From assembly GCF_003931875.1 (NCBI RefSeq), contig NZ_CP034245.1:1-64000 (forward strand): a stretch of 64,000 nt of DNA, read 5' to 3'. The notes below the pieces were generated by a model that worked only from the letters and a program-made list of their open reading frames with translations, made no database searches and was not told the origin of the DNA. Positions 54,197 to 63,438 of the stretch are shown here, in pieces. Position 1 is the first letter of the stretch, and every line of letters begins with the position of its first letter. Position numbers and translations under genes: made by a program. Origin of the DNA: Microbacterium sp. 10M-3C3. GTDB taxonomy: Bacteria > Actinomycetota > Actinomycetes > Actinomycetales > Microbacteriaceae.

Positions 54197-54279
54197 GCAC
54201 GTATTCAGGCTGCCGGCGCCGATATCGGCCGAATCCCGCCCCTCAGCGGGGTGCCGCCAGCCGCCAGCCTGAATACGTG
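54197..54279. repeat. Dispersed palindrome element C
   Basis: GCACGTATTCAGGCTG (54197-54212) and CAGCCTGAATACGTG (54265-54279) are inverted copies around exactly 52 bases. The preceding CGGGCCCACC (54187-54196) is also found before element D. It lies downstream of the lacI stop at 54136, in the gap 54137-54449 that otherwise holds only a second hairpin. Confidence 0.85.
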
Positions 54280-54364
54280 TCGCGGTCGTGGGGGTGGCGA
54301 CGAGGGCGGCGGCGGGCTGACTCCGTGATCCGGCCGTCCGGGCGCAGCGGCCCGGGCTTCGGGT

Positions 54365-54409
54365 GGCAGGTCGTGTCGCCTGAACCCGCCGCATCCGGCA
54401 CGACCTGCC
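54365..54409. repeat. Additional intergenic hairpin
   Basis: GGCAGGTCGTG (54365-54375) and CACGACCTGCC (54399-54409) are perfect 11-base inverted copies around 23 bases; the flanks extend the stem imperfectly. No second copy is seen in the window. Confidence 0.6.
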
Positions 54410-54449
54410 CCCCGAACGCCCCCCGGCGCAGGGCAGAGCGCGGGCCCAC

Positions 54450-55887
54450 GGCTGAGTCCCTTAGCGTGGTGTCACTTCCCGCGGGGTTCTCGTCGTCGTA
54501 GGCGATGAAGGGCCACCGTGGGATGACCAGTTGTTTCCGCCAAGAAGCAAAGAAGAGATCCCACGATGACCCACCACCAGTCTGCCTTGACGACTCTGAT
54601 CGGCGAAGTCCTTGCCGACCCCGACCTGGCTCACTCGGACGTGTTCCGTCGGATGCTGCAGGCGGGCCTGCAGGACCTGATCAACGCGGAAGCGACCGTG
54701 AAGATCGGCGCGGCCCCGCATGAGCGCACCCCTGAGCGCACCACACGCCGCAACGGCACCCGACCCAAGACGCTGGCGACCCCGGCCGGGGAGGTGGACC
54801 TGCAGATCCCGAAGCTGCGGGAGGGGTCGTTCTTCCCGAGCCTGCTGCACCCGCGTCGCCGGGTCGATAAGGCCCTCTACGCCGTGATCTGCCAGGCATG
54901 GATCGACGGGGTCTCCACCCGCAAGGTCGACCAGCTGATCCGCGCGCTGGGCAACGACACCGGCATCTCCCGGTCGACGGTCTCTCGGATCTGCTCAGAG
55001 ATCGACGAAACCGTGCACGAGTTCCTGCACCGCCGACTCGATCACACCTGGTTCCCGTACCTGTTCCTCGACGCCACCTACCTCGACGTCCGCCACCGCG
55101 GCCGCGTCGTCTCCCAAGCCCTCGTGGTCGCCACCGGCGTCAGCGGCGACGGGCGCCGCGAGATCCTCGGCATGAGCCTCGGGGATGCGGAGACCACCGA
55201 CTTCTGGACCGAGTTCCTCCGCAGCCTGCGCGACCGGGGACTGAAGGTCGCCACCGACGCCGATCCGCTCGGCGTCGCCCTGGTCACCTCCGATGCCCAC
55301 GCCGGCCTGAAAGCCGCGATCAAGGCGATCCTGCCCGGATCCGGGTGGCAGAGATGCCGAGTCCATTTCGCCCGCAACGTCACCCAGAAGCTCGGCTCGG
55401 CCCGCTCCAAGCCCGTCAACGCGCTGATCTCGACGATCTTCGCGCAGACCACCTCCGAGGCGGTGCTTGCCCAATACAAAGCCGTCGCGGACAGCCTGCG
55501 CAGCTCCTTCCCGGAGGTCGCCGAGATGCTCGAGGCCGCCGAACCCGACCTCACCGCGTTCGCACCACTACCCCGCGAGCACTGGCAGAAAGTCTGGTCC
55601 AACAACCCCATCGAACGCCTCAACCGCGAGATCAAACGCCGCGCCGACGTCGTCCAGATCTTCCCCGACCAAGGCTCCGTGACCCGCCTGATCGGCGCCG
55701 TCATCCAAGAGCAGCACGAGGAATGGTCCTACGGCGAACGCCGCTACTTCTCCGACATCTCCATGCGCAAACTCGTCCACACCCTCCACGACCACGCAGA
55801 GCCGGCACGCCCCGAGCTCTACCTCACCGCCTGACCACCACCCACCACAGGGAACAACTGGAGTGACACCACGCAAAGGGACTTGAC
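54450..55887 (+). mobile_element. IS256-family insertion sequence, 1438 bp, intact
   Basis: The element has imperfect terminal inverted repeats of about 27 bp. Within them AGTCCCTTAGCGTGGTGTCA at 54455-54474 matches the reverse of the right end (55862-55883) with one difference in 22 bases. The 9-base direct repeat CGGGCCCAC flanks it (54441-54449 and 55888-55896), which is a typical IS256-family target duplication. It carries one uninterrupted transposase gene, so it may still be active. The target lies at the left edge of palindrome element D. Confidence 0.92.
54566..55834 (+). CDS. IS256-family (mutator-type) transposase
   Basis: The 422-residue transposase has the DDE catalytic triad at Asp169 (LFLDATYLDVR), Asp243 (VTSDAHAGLKAAI) and Glu350 (NNPIERLNREIKRR), with the C-x2-H motif QRCRVHFARN at 264-267. 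The N-terminal helix-turn-helix region recognises the element ends. The length matches the family and the frame is intact. It starts about 116 bases inside the left end of the element. Confidence 0.95.
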   Translation: MTHHQSALTTLIGEVLADPDLAHSDVFRRMLQAGLQDLINAEATVKIGAAPHERTPERTTRRNGTRPKTLATPAGEVDLQIPKLREGSFFPSLLHPRRRVDKALYAVICQAWIDGVSTRKVDQLIRALGNDTGISRSTVSRICSEIDETVHEFLHRRLDHTWFPYLFLDATYLDVRHRGRVVSQALVVATGVSGDGRREILGMSLGDAETTDFWTEFLRSLRDRGLKVATDADPLGVALVTSDAHAGLKAAIKAILPGSGWQRCRVHFARNVTQKLGSARSKPVNALISTIFAQTTSEAVLAQYKAVADSLRSSFPEVAEMLEAAEPDLTAFAPLPREHWQKVWSNNPIERLNREIKRRADVVQIFPDQGSVTRLIGAVIQEQHEEWSYGERRYFSDISMRKLVHTLHDHAEPARPELYLTA

Positions 55888-55897
55888 CGGGCCCACC

Positions 55898-55980
55898 GCA
55901 CGTATTCAGGCTGCGGCAGCCGACAACGGCCGAATTCGGCCCCTCCAGCCGACCCGGCCGGGTCTCAGCCTGAATACGTG
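55898..55980. repeat. Dispersed palindrome element D
   Basis: GCACGTATTCAGGCTG (55898-55913) and CAGCCTGAATACGTG (55966-55980) are inverted copies around exactly 52 bases. The spacer resembles that of element C (shared GCCGA and CGGCCGAAT segments). It lies directly after the insertion sequence and before the ends of the minus-strand Pr6Pr genes. Confidence 0.85.
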
Positions 55981-56085
55981 TCGGGGCCGCCGTGTCGGGG
56001 CCGCCGTGTGGGGCCGCCGTGCCGAGGCCGCGGTGTCGGGGGCGCAGCGGAGCCGTGCGCCCGGAGCCAGGACGAGCGCGGCGGG

Positions 56086-56796
56086 TCAGATGCGGATGCG
56101 GCGGGCGCGCAGCCGCAGCACCGCCACGACGCCGAACGCCACGGCGAGGATGCCCGCCGCGATCGCCGCGATGTACGTCCACACTCCGCCCCACCCGGCC
56201 GGCCCGTACGGGTCGAGGAACGGGTACGGGTACCAGTACGGCGTGCCCGACGCCGGGGCGGTGATGAACGGCGCGCGCACGAGCGTGTAGACGATCCACG
56301 CGAGCGGGAACAGCAGCGCCGCGAACGCCGCGCGCCAGCGCAGCATCCGATGTCCGGGTCCCGCGACGAGATCCAGCAGCAGGAGGAGCGGCGCGGCCAC
56401 GTGCATCACCTCGTTCGCCCAGCGCACGGTGTCGGGGCCGATCGAGATCGCGCGCAGCAGCACGTTGTAGACGACGCCCGTGATGAGCATGTACGTCGTC
56501 ACGCACGCGAACGCGGTCGTGAGCCCGCGCGGATCGAGGCTCGTCCGGCGTTCCCGCGGCAGGCGTGCGAGCCCCGCCCACGCCAGTACGACGACGGTCG
56601 CCGCGTTCGAGAGGATCGTGAAGTAGCTGAAGAAGTTCGCGGCCGCCGTCGGGACGTGGTGGCCGGATGCGGCGGCGCTCCCGATCGTCGAGAACCCTTG
56701 GGCGACGATCGCCGCCGCCACCACGCCGGCCGCCACGAGCCTGACCGCGGTCCACGCCGTCGGGGCGGCGCGCCCGGCGGGCGCGGAGGAGGTCAC
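56086..56796 (-). CDS. Pr6Pr-family membrane protein, copy 1
   Basis: The 236-residue protein has about six membrane helices and the family stretches NFFSYFTILSNAATVVVLAW, TAFACVTTYMLITGVVYNVLLR and FPLAWIVYTLVRAPFI. The molecular function of the Pr6Pr family is not known to me. GTG at 56796 overlaps the stop of copy 2 (GTGA), so the pair is co-translated. The C-terminus ends in a basic RLRARRIRI tail. Confidence 0.82.
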   Translation of the reverse strand: MTSSAPAGRAAPTAWTAVRLVAAGVVAAAIVAQGFSTIGSAAASGHHVPTAAANFFSYFTILSNAATVVVLAWAGLARLPRERRTSLDPRGLTTAFACVTTYMLITGVVYNVLLRAISIGPDTVRWANEVMHVAAPLLLLLDLVAGPGHRMLRWRAAFAALLFPLAWIVYTLVRAPFITAPASGTPYWYPYPFLDPYGPAGWGGVWTYIAAIAAGILAVAFGVVAVLRLRARRIRI

Positions 56797-57512
56797 GAGT
56801 GCGCGGCTGCCGCCGCATCCGCGGTCGTCGTGCGCGTGCGCCCGACCCACACCGCGAAGAAGCCGATCGCGATGATCACGAGTGCGATCACGATGACGTA
56901 CCCGAGCACGCCCCAGCCACCGCCGGCCACCGTCGTCCAGTTGAGGAACGGATATGGCCACCAGCCCGGCTCGTCGGTGGTCGGGTTGATCACGAGCGGT
57001 GCGCGCACGAGCGTGTAGACGACCCACGCGATGGGGAAGGCGACGACCGCCCACACCGCCGTGTAGTCGAGCCGCCGTCGCCGCGGCGCGAACAGCAGAT
57101 CCGCAAGAAGGAACAGCGGCACCCACACGTGCAGCAGCTCGTTCGACCACGGCACCGTCGCGCCCTGCGGCAGCGGGATGTTGCGCAGCAGCGTGTTGTA
57201 GACGATGCCGGTCACGAGCATGTAGGTCGTGACGCTCACGAGGAGCACGGCGTACCACCGGGGCTCCACCGTCTCCCGTCGGCCCTGCGTGAAGAACAGG
57301 ACGGCGCCGATCACGAGCGTCACGCACGCGCCGACGTTCGAGAGGATCGTGAAGAAGCTGAAGAAGTTCGTGATGACGGTCGCGAGATCGTCGCCCGCCC
57401 GCAGCGTCGCGCCGACGGTGCGGATCAGCTGGCCGATGACCGCCGCGACCACGGCGGCCGCGGCCACCAGCCGCAGCGCCGCCCACGTCGCCGCCCATGC
57501 GCGCGAATTCAT
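56793..57512 (-). CDS. Pr6Pr-family membrane protein, copy 2
   Basis: The 239-residue paralogue of the preceding protein shares the same six-helix plan: NFFSFFTILSNVGACVTLVIG, VTTYMLVTGIVYNTLLRNI, ELLHVWVPLFLLADLLFAPRRRR, FPIAWVVYTLVRAPLVI. ATG at 57512 is chosen because the first helix begins 10 residues later. It is divergent from gntR with a 139-base gap. Confidence 0.85.
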   Translation of the reverse strand: MNSRAWAATWAALRLVAAAAVVAAVIGQLIRTVGATLRAGDDLATVITNFFSFFTILSNVGACVTLVIGAVLFFTQGRRETVEPRWYAVLLVSVTTYMLVTGIVYNTLLRNIPLPQGATVPWSNELLHVWVPLFLLADLLFAPRRRRLDYTAVWAVVAFPIAWVVYTLVRAPLVINPTTDEPGWWPYPFLNWTTVAGGGWGVLGYVIVIALVIIAIGFFAVWVGRTRTTTADAAAAAHS

Positions 57513-57613
57513 GCGCTCACTGTATTGCGGCGACGGCGGATGCGGGGGCTCGGCCGCGCGGCAGGCATCGACGCGGCACGGAATGTACACCGAAGCTTGT
57601 CGTTCGGGCGAAA

Positions 57614-57645
57614 TGGACAACAAACATCGGTCCTGTGTATACACT
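57614..57645 (+). promoter_or_regulatory. gntR promoter with GntR-type operator
   Basis: GTGTATACAC (57635-57644) is a perfect palindrome of the GTNTAC-like type bound by GntR-family regulators. TGGACA (57614-57619) is a plausible -35, with TATACA 18 bases or TACACT (57640-57645) 20 bases downstream as -10. The operator overlaps the -10 and lies only 7 bases before the gntR start, so the mRNA is probably leaderless and autoregulated. Confidence 0.6.
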
Positions 57646-57651
57646 CATCGA

Positions 57652-58356
57652 GTGACGTCGTCGGAGATCAGCGTGGGCGCCGGCGAGCGCGCGTATCTGA
57701 CGCTCCTCGAGGAGATCCAGACCGGCGTCCTCGCGCCCGGCGTCGTGCTCGGCGAGGTCGAGCAGGCGGCGCGGTTCGGCGTCAGCCGCACGCCGCTGCG
57801 CGAGGCCATCCGCCGCCTCGTCGCCGACGGGCTCGCGGTGCAGCAGTCGCCGCGCGTCACCGTGGTGGCGCCGCTGCGCGAGGCCGACATCCGTGCGCTC
57901 TTCGCCGTGCGCCGACCGCTCGAGGAGACGGCGGCCCGCCTGGCCGCCGCCCGCACCGACCTCGCGCCGGTCTTCGATGCCATGGCGCGCGACTTCGCCG
58001 CCGTCACCCTCGACGGCGCGGATGCCCGCGACGAGTACTACCGGCTGATCGCGGTGTTCGACGCCGAGGTGGACGCCGCGGCCGGCAACGCCTACCTGAC
58101 GTCGGCGCTGCGCACCGTCCGCACCCACCTCGTGCGGGTGCGCCGCCTCGCGCGCGACAACCTCGAGCGCCTCGGGCGCTCCGTCGACGAGCACCGTCTC
58201 ATCGCCGCCGCGATCGCCGCCGGCGACGGTGACCTCGCCGCGAACGCCACCCACGTCCATCTCCACAACGCGCTCGAGTCGACGCTCGCAGCGCTCCCCG
58301 ACTCCGTCGACCGCGACCAGCGGCCGCCGGCCCGCCGACCGAGAGGCACGACATGA
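57652..58356 (+). CDS. GntR-family (FadR subfamily) regulator of the prp operon
   Basis: The 234-residue regulator has a winged helix ([51 protein letters not shown]) and a helical FCD ligand domain with [15 protein letters not shown] at 57652 is the first codon after the palindromic operator. It is the first gene of gntR-prpD-prpB-prpC; its stop overlaps prpD (ATGA). It probably responds to a propionate-derived metabolite such as 2-methylcitrate. Confidence 0.9.
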   Translation: MTSSEISVGAGERAYLTLLEEIQTGVLAPGVVLGEVEQAARFGVSRTPLREAIRRLVADGLAVQQSPRVTVVAPLREADIRALFAVRRPLEETAARLAAARTDLAPVFDAMARDFAAVTLDGADARDEYYRLIAVFDAEVDAAAGNAYLTSALRTVRTHLVRVRRLARDNLERLGRSVDEHRLIAAAIAAGDGDLAANATHVHLHNALESTLAALPDSVDRDQRPPARRPRGTT

Positions 58357-59879
58357 CCGTCACGCACCACGTCCGCGTACACCGCAGCGAAGAGCACCTC
58401 GCCCGCGAGGACCAGCTCGCGCACAAGATCGCCCGGGTCGCGGTCGACCCCGTCGAGGTCGACGCCGACGTCGTCGACATGATCGTCAACCGCGTGATCG
58501 ACAACGCCGCCGTCGCCGCGGCGTCGCTGACCCGCCGGCCGGTCTCCGCCGCGCGCCAGCAGGCGCTCGACCACGCGATCTCGGTGAGCGGCAAGGGCGC
58601 GACGATCTTCGGCTGCGCCCTCGAGCGTCGATCGAGCCCCGAGTGGGCGGCGTGGGCGAACGGCGTCGCCGTGCGCGAGCTCGACTACCACGACACGTTC
58701 CTCGCCGCCGAGTACTCCCACCCCGGCGACAACATCCCGCCGATCCTCGCCGTCGCCCAGCACACCGGACGCGACGGCGCGGCTCTCGTGCGCGGGCTCG
58801 CGACCGGGTACGAGATCCAGATCGACCTCGTGCGGGCGATCTCGCTGCACAAGCACAAGATCGACCACGTCGCCCACCTCGGCCCCTCGGCGGCGGCCGG
58901 CATCGGCACGCTCCTCGGCCTCGACGCCGACACGATCGCCCAGGCGGTGGCGCAGGCGTTGCACACGACCACCGCGACGCGGCAGTCGCGCAAGGGCGAG
59001 ATCTCGACGTGGAAGGCGCACGCCCCCGCGTTCGCGGGGAAGATGGCGGTCGAGGCCGTCGACCGCGCGATGCGCGGCGAGACGAGCCCCGCGCCGATCT
59101 ACGAGGGCGAGGACGGCGTCATCGCGTGGCTCCTCGACGGTAACGACGCGTCGTACGATGTGCCGCTGCCCGCGACGGGCGAACCCAAGCGCGGCATCCT
59201 CGACTCCTACACGAAGGAGCACTCGGCCGAGTACCAGGCCCAGGCGTGGATCGACCTCGCGCGCAGGCTCGGCACGGAGCATCCGGAGCTGCGCGACCCC
59301 GCAAACATCGACACGATCGTGTTGCACACGAGCCACCACACCCACTACGTGATCGGCTCGGGCTCGGGCGATCCGCAGAAATACGACCCGACGGCCTCCC
59401 GCGAGACGCTCGACCACTCGATCCCGTACATCTTCGCCGTCGCCCTCCAGGACGGATCGTGGCACCACGTGGACTCGTACACCCCCGAGCGCGCGGGTCG
59501 CCCCGACACCGTCGAGCTGTGGCACAAGATCACGACGGCAGAGGACGCCGAGTGGACGCGCCGCTACCACTCGGAGGACCCGAACGAGAAGGCGTTCGGC
59601 GGCCGCGTGGTCATCGCGCTCGCCGACGGCGGCACCATCGAGGACGAGATCGCCGTGGCCGACGCGCACCCGCTCGGCGCGCGGCCGTTCGCCCGTGCCG
59701 ACTACGTGCGCAAGTTCCGCCTCCTGGCTGAGCCGGTGCTCGAGCCGGCCGAGATCGAGCGCTTCCTCGAGCTCGCCCAGCGCCTCCCCGAGCTCACCGC
59801 CGAGGAGGTCCTGCAGCTGAGCATCGTCGCCAAGCACGGCGTGCTCGCGCTGGCGCCGGCCCCGAAGGGACTCTTCTGA
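58353..59879 (+). CDS. prpD: 2-methylcitrate dehydratase (MmgE/PrpD family)
   Basis: The 508-residue enzyme dehydrates 2-methylcitrate to 2-methylaconitate in propionate catabolism. Typical motifs are [62 protein letters not shown] and [22 protein letters not shown]. It lies between gntR and prpB in the methylcitrate operon, with no ribosome-binding gap (ATGA and TGATG overlaps). Confidence 0.94.
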   Translation: MTVTHHVRVHRSEEHLAREDQLAHKIARVAVDPVEVDADVVDMIVNRVIDNAAVAAASLTRRPVSAARQQALDHAISVSGKGATIFGCALERRSSPEWAAWANGVAVRELDYHDTFLAAEYSHPGDNIPPILAVAQHTGRDGAALVRGLATGYEIQIDLVRAISLHKHKIDHVAHLGPSAAAGIGTLLGLDADTIAQAVAQALHTTTATRQSRKGEISTWKAHAPAFAGKMAVEAVDRAMRGETSPAPIYEGEDGVIAWLLDGNDASYDVPLPATGEPKRGILDSYTKEHSAEYQAQAWIDLARRLGTEHPELRDPANIDTIVLHTSHHTHYVIGSGSGDPQKYDPTASRETLDHSIPYIFAVALQDGSWHHVDSYTPERAGRPDTVELWHKITTAEDAEWTRRYHSEDPNEKAFGGRVVIALADGGTIEDEIAVADAHPLGARPFARADYVRKFRLLAEPVLEPAEIERFLELAQRLPELTAEEVLQLSIVAKHGVLALAPAPKGLF

Positions 59880-60778
59880 TGCTGTACGCGACCACCTCGC
59901 CCGCCGACAAGCGCCGCGTGCTGCGGGAGCGGCTGGCCTCGGGCGAGCTGCTGCGGTTCCCCGGCGCGTTCAACCCGCTGTCGGCGCGCCTCATCGAGCG
60001 CAAGGGCTTCGAGGGCGTGTACATCTCGGGCGCCGTCCTCGCCGCCGACCTGGGGCTTCCCGACATCGGGCTCACGACGCTCACCGAGGTCGCCGGGCGC
60101 GGACAGCAGATCGCCCGCATGACCGAGTTGCCGGCGATCATCGACGCCGACACGGGCTTCGGCGAGCCGATGAACGTCGCCCGCACGATCCAGACCCTGG
60201 AGGACGCGGGCCTGGCCGGCGCTCACATCGAAGACCAGGTCAATCCGAAGCGCTGCGGCCACCTCGACGGGAAGGCCGTCGTCGACAGCGACACGGCGGT
60301 CAAGCGCATCCGTGCCGCCGTCGACGCGCGTCGCGACCCGAACTTCCTCGTCATGGCCCGCACCGACATCCGCGCGGTCGAGGGCCTCGACGCGGCGATC
60401 GACCGGGCGAAGGCGCTCGTCGACGCGGGGGCGGATGCGGTGTTCCCGGAGGCGATGCGCGATCTCGGCGAGTTCGAGGCGATGCGCCGGGCGCTCGATG
60501 TGCCGGTGCTGGCGAACATGACGGAGTTCGGCAAGAGCGAGCTGTTCTCCACCGAGCAGCTGCGCTCGGCGGGCATCAACATCGTGATCTGGCCGGTGTC
60601 GTTGCTGCGCATGGCGATGGGTGCCGCTGAGCGCGCACTCGACGACCTGACCGACAAGGGCCACCTGCGCGACAGACTATCGGAGATGCAGCATCGCGCC
60701 GACCTCTACGACCTGATCGACTACGAGCAGTACAACCGCTTCGACACGAACATCTTCGACTTCACGATCGAGCGCTGA
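59879..60778 (+). CDS. prpB: 2-methylisocitrate lyase
   Basis: The 299-residue lyase cleaves 2-methylisocitrate to pyruvate and succinate. It belongs to the ICL/PEPM family, with the catalytic Cys126 in KRCGHLDGK, the metal-binding IIDADTGFGEP and AHIEDQ. It starts on the prpD stop (TGATG). It is followed by a 98-base gap with an inverted repeat before prpC. Confidence 0.95.
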   Translation: MLYATTSPADKRRVLRERLASGELLRFPGAFNPLSARLIERKGFEGVYISGAVLAADLGLPDIGLTTLTEVAGRGQQIARMTELPAIIDADTGFGEPMNVARTIQTLEDAGLAGAHIEDQVNPKRCGHLDGKAVVDSDTAVKRIRAAVDARRDPNFLVMARTDIRAVEGLDAAIDRAKALVDAGADAVFPEAMRDLGEFEAMRRALDVPVLANMTEFGKSELFSTEQLRSAGINIVIWPVSLLRMAMGAAERALDDLTDKGHLRDRLSEMQHRADLYDLIDYEQYNRFDTNIFDFTIER

Positions 60779-60782
60779 CCCC

Positions 60783-60854
60783 TGTCCCGCATTCCGTCGA
60801 CCGCGCCCCACTTCCTGTGACCTGAGCACCGGCACAGCCGCAGAATGTGGGACA
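60783..60854. repeat. Inverted repeat between prpB and prpC
   Basis: TGTCCCGCATTC (60783-60794) and GAATGTGGGACA (60843-60854) are inverted copies matching at 11 of 12 positions around 48 bases. It lies inside the prp operon and could attenuate or process the transcript before prpC. Confidence 0.65.
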
Positions 60855-60876
60855 CGGTGAGACCCGGAGGAGAGAA

Positions 60877-62088
60877 ATGACCGACCCCGACATCAAGAAG
60901 GGCCTCGCGGGCGTGGTGGTCGACCACACCGCCATCAGCAAGGTCAACCCCGACACCAACAGCCTCCTGTACCGCGGCTACCCCGTGCAGGAGCTCGCGG
61001 CGACCCAGCCCTTCGAGGCCGTCGCGTACCTGCTGTGGCACGGCGAGCTCCCCACCGACGCCCAGCTCGCGGAGCTGCGACGGCTGGAACGGGCGCACCG
61101 CGCGCTGCAGCCCGACGTGAAGGCGGCCGTCGACCTGCTGCCGGCGTCGTCGCATCCGATGGACGAGGTGCGCACGGCGGTGAGCGTCATCGGTGCGCGC
61201 GACACGGCCGGCATCGCCAACGTGCTGGACGCGGTCGGGACTCCCGAGCAGAACCTCGAGCGCAGCATCCGGCTCTTCGCGGAGCTCCCCGCCATCGTCG
61301 CCTACGGGCAGCGGCGGCGCCGCGGCCTCGCGCCCGTCGACGCCCGCGACGACCTCGACTACGCCGCGAACTTCCTGTGGCTGACCTTCGGCGACGACCC
61401 GTCGACGGGCGGCGACGTCCTGGACCCGGTGGTCGTCGACGCGTTCAACCGCTCGATGATCCTGTACGCCGAGCACTCCTTCAACGCGTCGACCTTCACC
61501 GCGCGCGTCATCGCGTCGACCCTGAGCGACCTCTACTCGGCGGTGGTCGGGGCGATCGGCGCCCTCAAGGGGCCGCTGCACGGCGGGGCGAACGAGGCCG
61601 TGCTGCACATCTTCGACGAGATCGGCGAGGCCGCGAACGTGAGTGCGTGGCTCGACACCGCCCTCGCCGAGAAGCGGAAGATCATGGGCTTCGGCCACCG
61701 CGTGTACAAGCGCGGCGACTCGCGCGTGCCGACGATGAAGGCCTCCCTCGACGCGCTCGTCGAGCACTACGACCGGCCGGACGTGCTCGCCCTCTACGAG
61801 ACGCTCGAGGCCGAGTTCGTGCAGCGCAAGGGCATCTACCCGAACCTCGACTACCCCTCGGGGCCCGCGTACAACCTCATGGGGTTCGACACGCTCACCT
61901 TCACGCCGCTGTTCGTCGCGGCGCGCGTGACCGGATGGACCGCGCACATCATGGAGCAGCAGGCCGCCAACGCGCTCATCCGCCCGCTGTCCGCCTACAA
62001 CGGGCCGGACGAGCGGCACGTCGAGGGGTACGTGCCGGATGCGTCGGAGGCTGAGGTGCAGGAGCGCCCCGAGGAGGCCGCCGGCTGA
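60877..62088 (+). CDS. prpC: 2-methylcitrate synthase
   Basis: The 403-residue enzyme condenses propionyl-CoA with oxaloacetate. Citrate-synthase-type motifs are GLAGVVVDHTAISKVNPDTNSLLYRGYPVQELA, LHGGANEAVLHIFDEIG with the catalytic His, and GFGHRVYKRGDSR. The short-form (PrpC-like) sequence and the operon support methylcitrate synthase rather than GltA. GGAGGAG (60866-60872) precedes the ATG. An in-frame upstream start at 60847 is less likely. Confidence 0.93.
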   Translation: MTDPDIKKGLAGVVVDHTAISKVNPDTNSLLYRGYPVQELAATQPFEAVAYLLWHGELPTDAQLAELRRLERAHRALQPDVKAAVDLLPASSHPMDEVRTAVSVIGARDTAGIANVLDAVGTPEQNLERSIRLFAELPAIVAYGQRRRRGLAPVDARDDLDYAANFLWLTFGDDPSTGGDVLDPVVVDAFNRSMILYAEHSFNASTFTARVIASTLSDLYSAVVGAIGALKGPLHGGANEAVLHIFDEIGEAANVSAWLDTALAEKRKIMGFGHRVYKRGDSRVPTMKASLDALVEHYDRPDVLALYETLEAEFVQRKGIYPNLDYPSGPAYNLMGFDTLTFTPLFVAARVTGWTAHIMEQQAANALIRPLSAYNGPDERHVEGYVPDASEAEVQERPEEAAG

Positions 62089-62151
62089 CGGCACGAGACG
62101 ACCGCCTCGATAGGATGGGGTGTACCGCCGGAATCCACGCGAGGAGCGCAC

Positions 62152-63438
62152 ATGCCCGGAATCGTGATCGTCGGCGTCCAGTGGGGGGACGAGGGCAAGG
62201 GCAAGGCCACCGACCTCCTCGGTGAGCGCACCGACTGGGTCGTCAAGTTCAACGGCGGCAACAACGCCGGTCATACCGTCGTCATCGGCGACGAGAAGTA
62301 CGCGCTGCACCTGCTGCCCTCGGGCATCCTGTCGCCGGGCGTCATCCCCGTGATCGGCAACGGCGTCGTGGTCGACCTCGAGGTGCTGTTCTACGAGCTC
62401 GAGGCGCTCGGCGCCCGCGGCGTCGACACGTCGCGCCTGCGCGTGAGCGCCAACGCGCACGTCATCACGCAGTATCACCGCACGCTCGACAAGGTCACCG
62501 AGCGCTTCCTCGGCAAGCGTCAGATCGGCACCACCGGCCGCGGCATCGGCCCGGCCTACGCCGACAAGATCAACCGCGTCGGCATCCGCGTCCAGGACCT
62601 GTTCGACGAGAACATCCTGCGGCAGAAGGTCGAGGGCGCCCTCGACCAGAAGAACCACCTGCTCGTGAAGGTCTTCAACCGCCGCGCGATCGCCGTCGAC
62701 GAGATCGTGGACGACCTGCTGTCGTACGCGCAGCGGCTTCGGCCCATGGTCGCCGACACGTCGCTGCTGCTGAACGACGCACTCGACCAGGGCGACGTCG
62801 TCGTGTTCGAGGGCGGCCAGGCCACGATGCTCGACGTCGACCACGGCACCTATCCCTTCGTGACGTCGTCGTCGGCGACCGCGGGCGGGGCAGCGACCGG
62901 CTCGGGTGTCGGCCCCAACCGCCTCGACCGCATCGTCGGCATCGTGAAGGCCTACACGACGCGCGTGGGATCCGGCCCCTTCCCGACCGAGCTGTTCGAC
63001 GAGCAGGGCGAGTGGCTGCGCTCCCGCGGGTTCGAGTTCGGCACCACGACCGGGCGCCCGCGCCGCGTCGGATGGTACGACGCGCCCATCACGCGGTACG
63101 CGACGCGCATCAACGGCATCACCGACCTCGTGCTGACCAAGCTCGACATCCTGTCGGGGCTCGACCGTATCCCGGTGTGCGTCGCGTACGAGGTCGACGG
63201 CGAGCGCTTCGACGAGCTGCCGGTGAACCAGACCGACTTCCACCACGCGACGCCCGTCTACGAGTACTTCCCCGGATGGAAGTCCGACATCTCGGGCGCG
63301 CGCACGTTCGACGACCTGCCGCTCGAGGCGCAGGACTACGTGCTCGCGCTCGAAGAGATGAGCGGCACGCGCATCTCGGTGATCGGCGTGGGCGCCGCGC
63401 GCGACGCCGTGGTGGTGCGCACGCCGCTGATCGACTGA
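62152..63438 (+). CDS. purA: Adenylosuccinate synthetase
   Basis: The 428-residue enzyme converts IMP and aspartate to adenylosuccinate with GTP. It has the N-terminal [14 protein letters not shown] motif [54 protein letters not shown] and [32 protein letters not shown] (62111-62116) is a probable -10 box, and GAGGAG precedes the ATG. The stop overlaps the next gene (TGATG). Confidence 0.97.
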   Translation: MPGIVIVGVQWGDEGKGKATDLLGERTDWVVKFNGGNNAGHTVVIGDEKYALHLLPSGILSPGVIPVIGNGVVVDLEVLFYELEALGARGVDTSRLRVSANAHVITQYHRTLDKVTERFLGKRQIGTTGRGIGPAYADKINRVGIRVQDLFDENILRQKVEGALDQKNHLLVKVFNRRAIAVDEIVDDLLSYAQRLRPMVADTSLLLNDALDQGDVVVFEGGQATMLDVDHGTYPFVTSSSATAGGAATGSGVGPNRLDRIVGIVKAYTTRVGSGPFPTELFDEQGEWLRSRGFEFGTTTGRPRRVGWYDAPITRYATRINGITDLVLTKLDILSGLDRIPVCVAYEVDGERFDELPVNQTDFHHATPVYEYFPGWKSDISGARTFDDLPLEAQDYVLALEEMSGTRISVIGVGAARDAVVVRTPLID

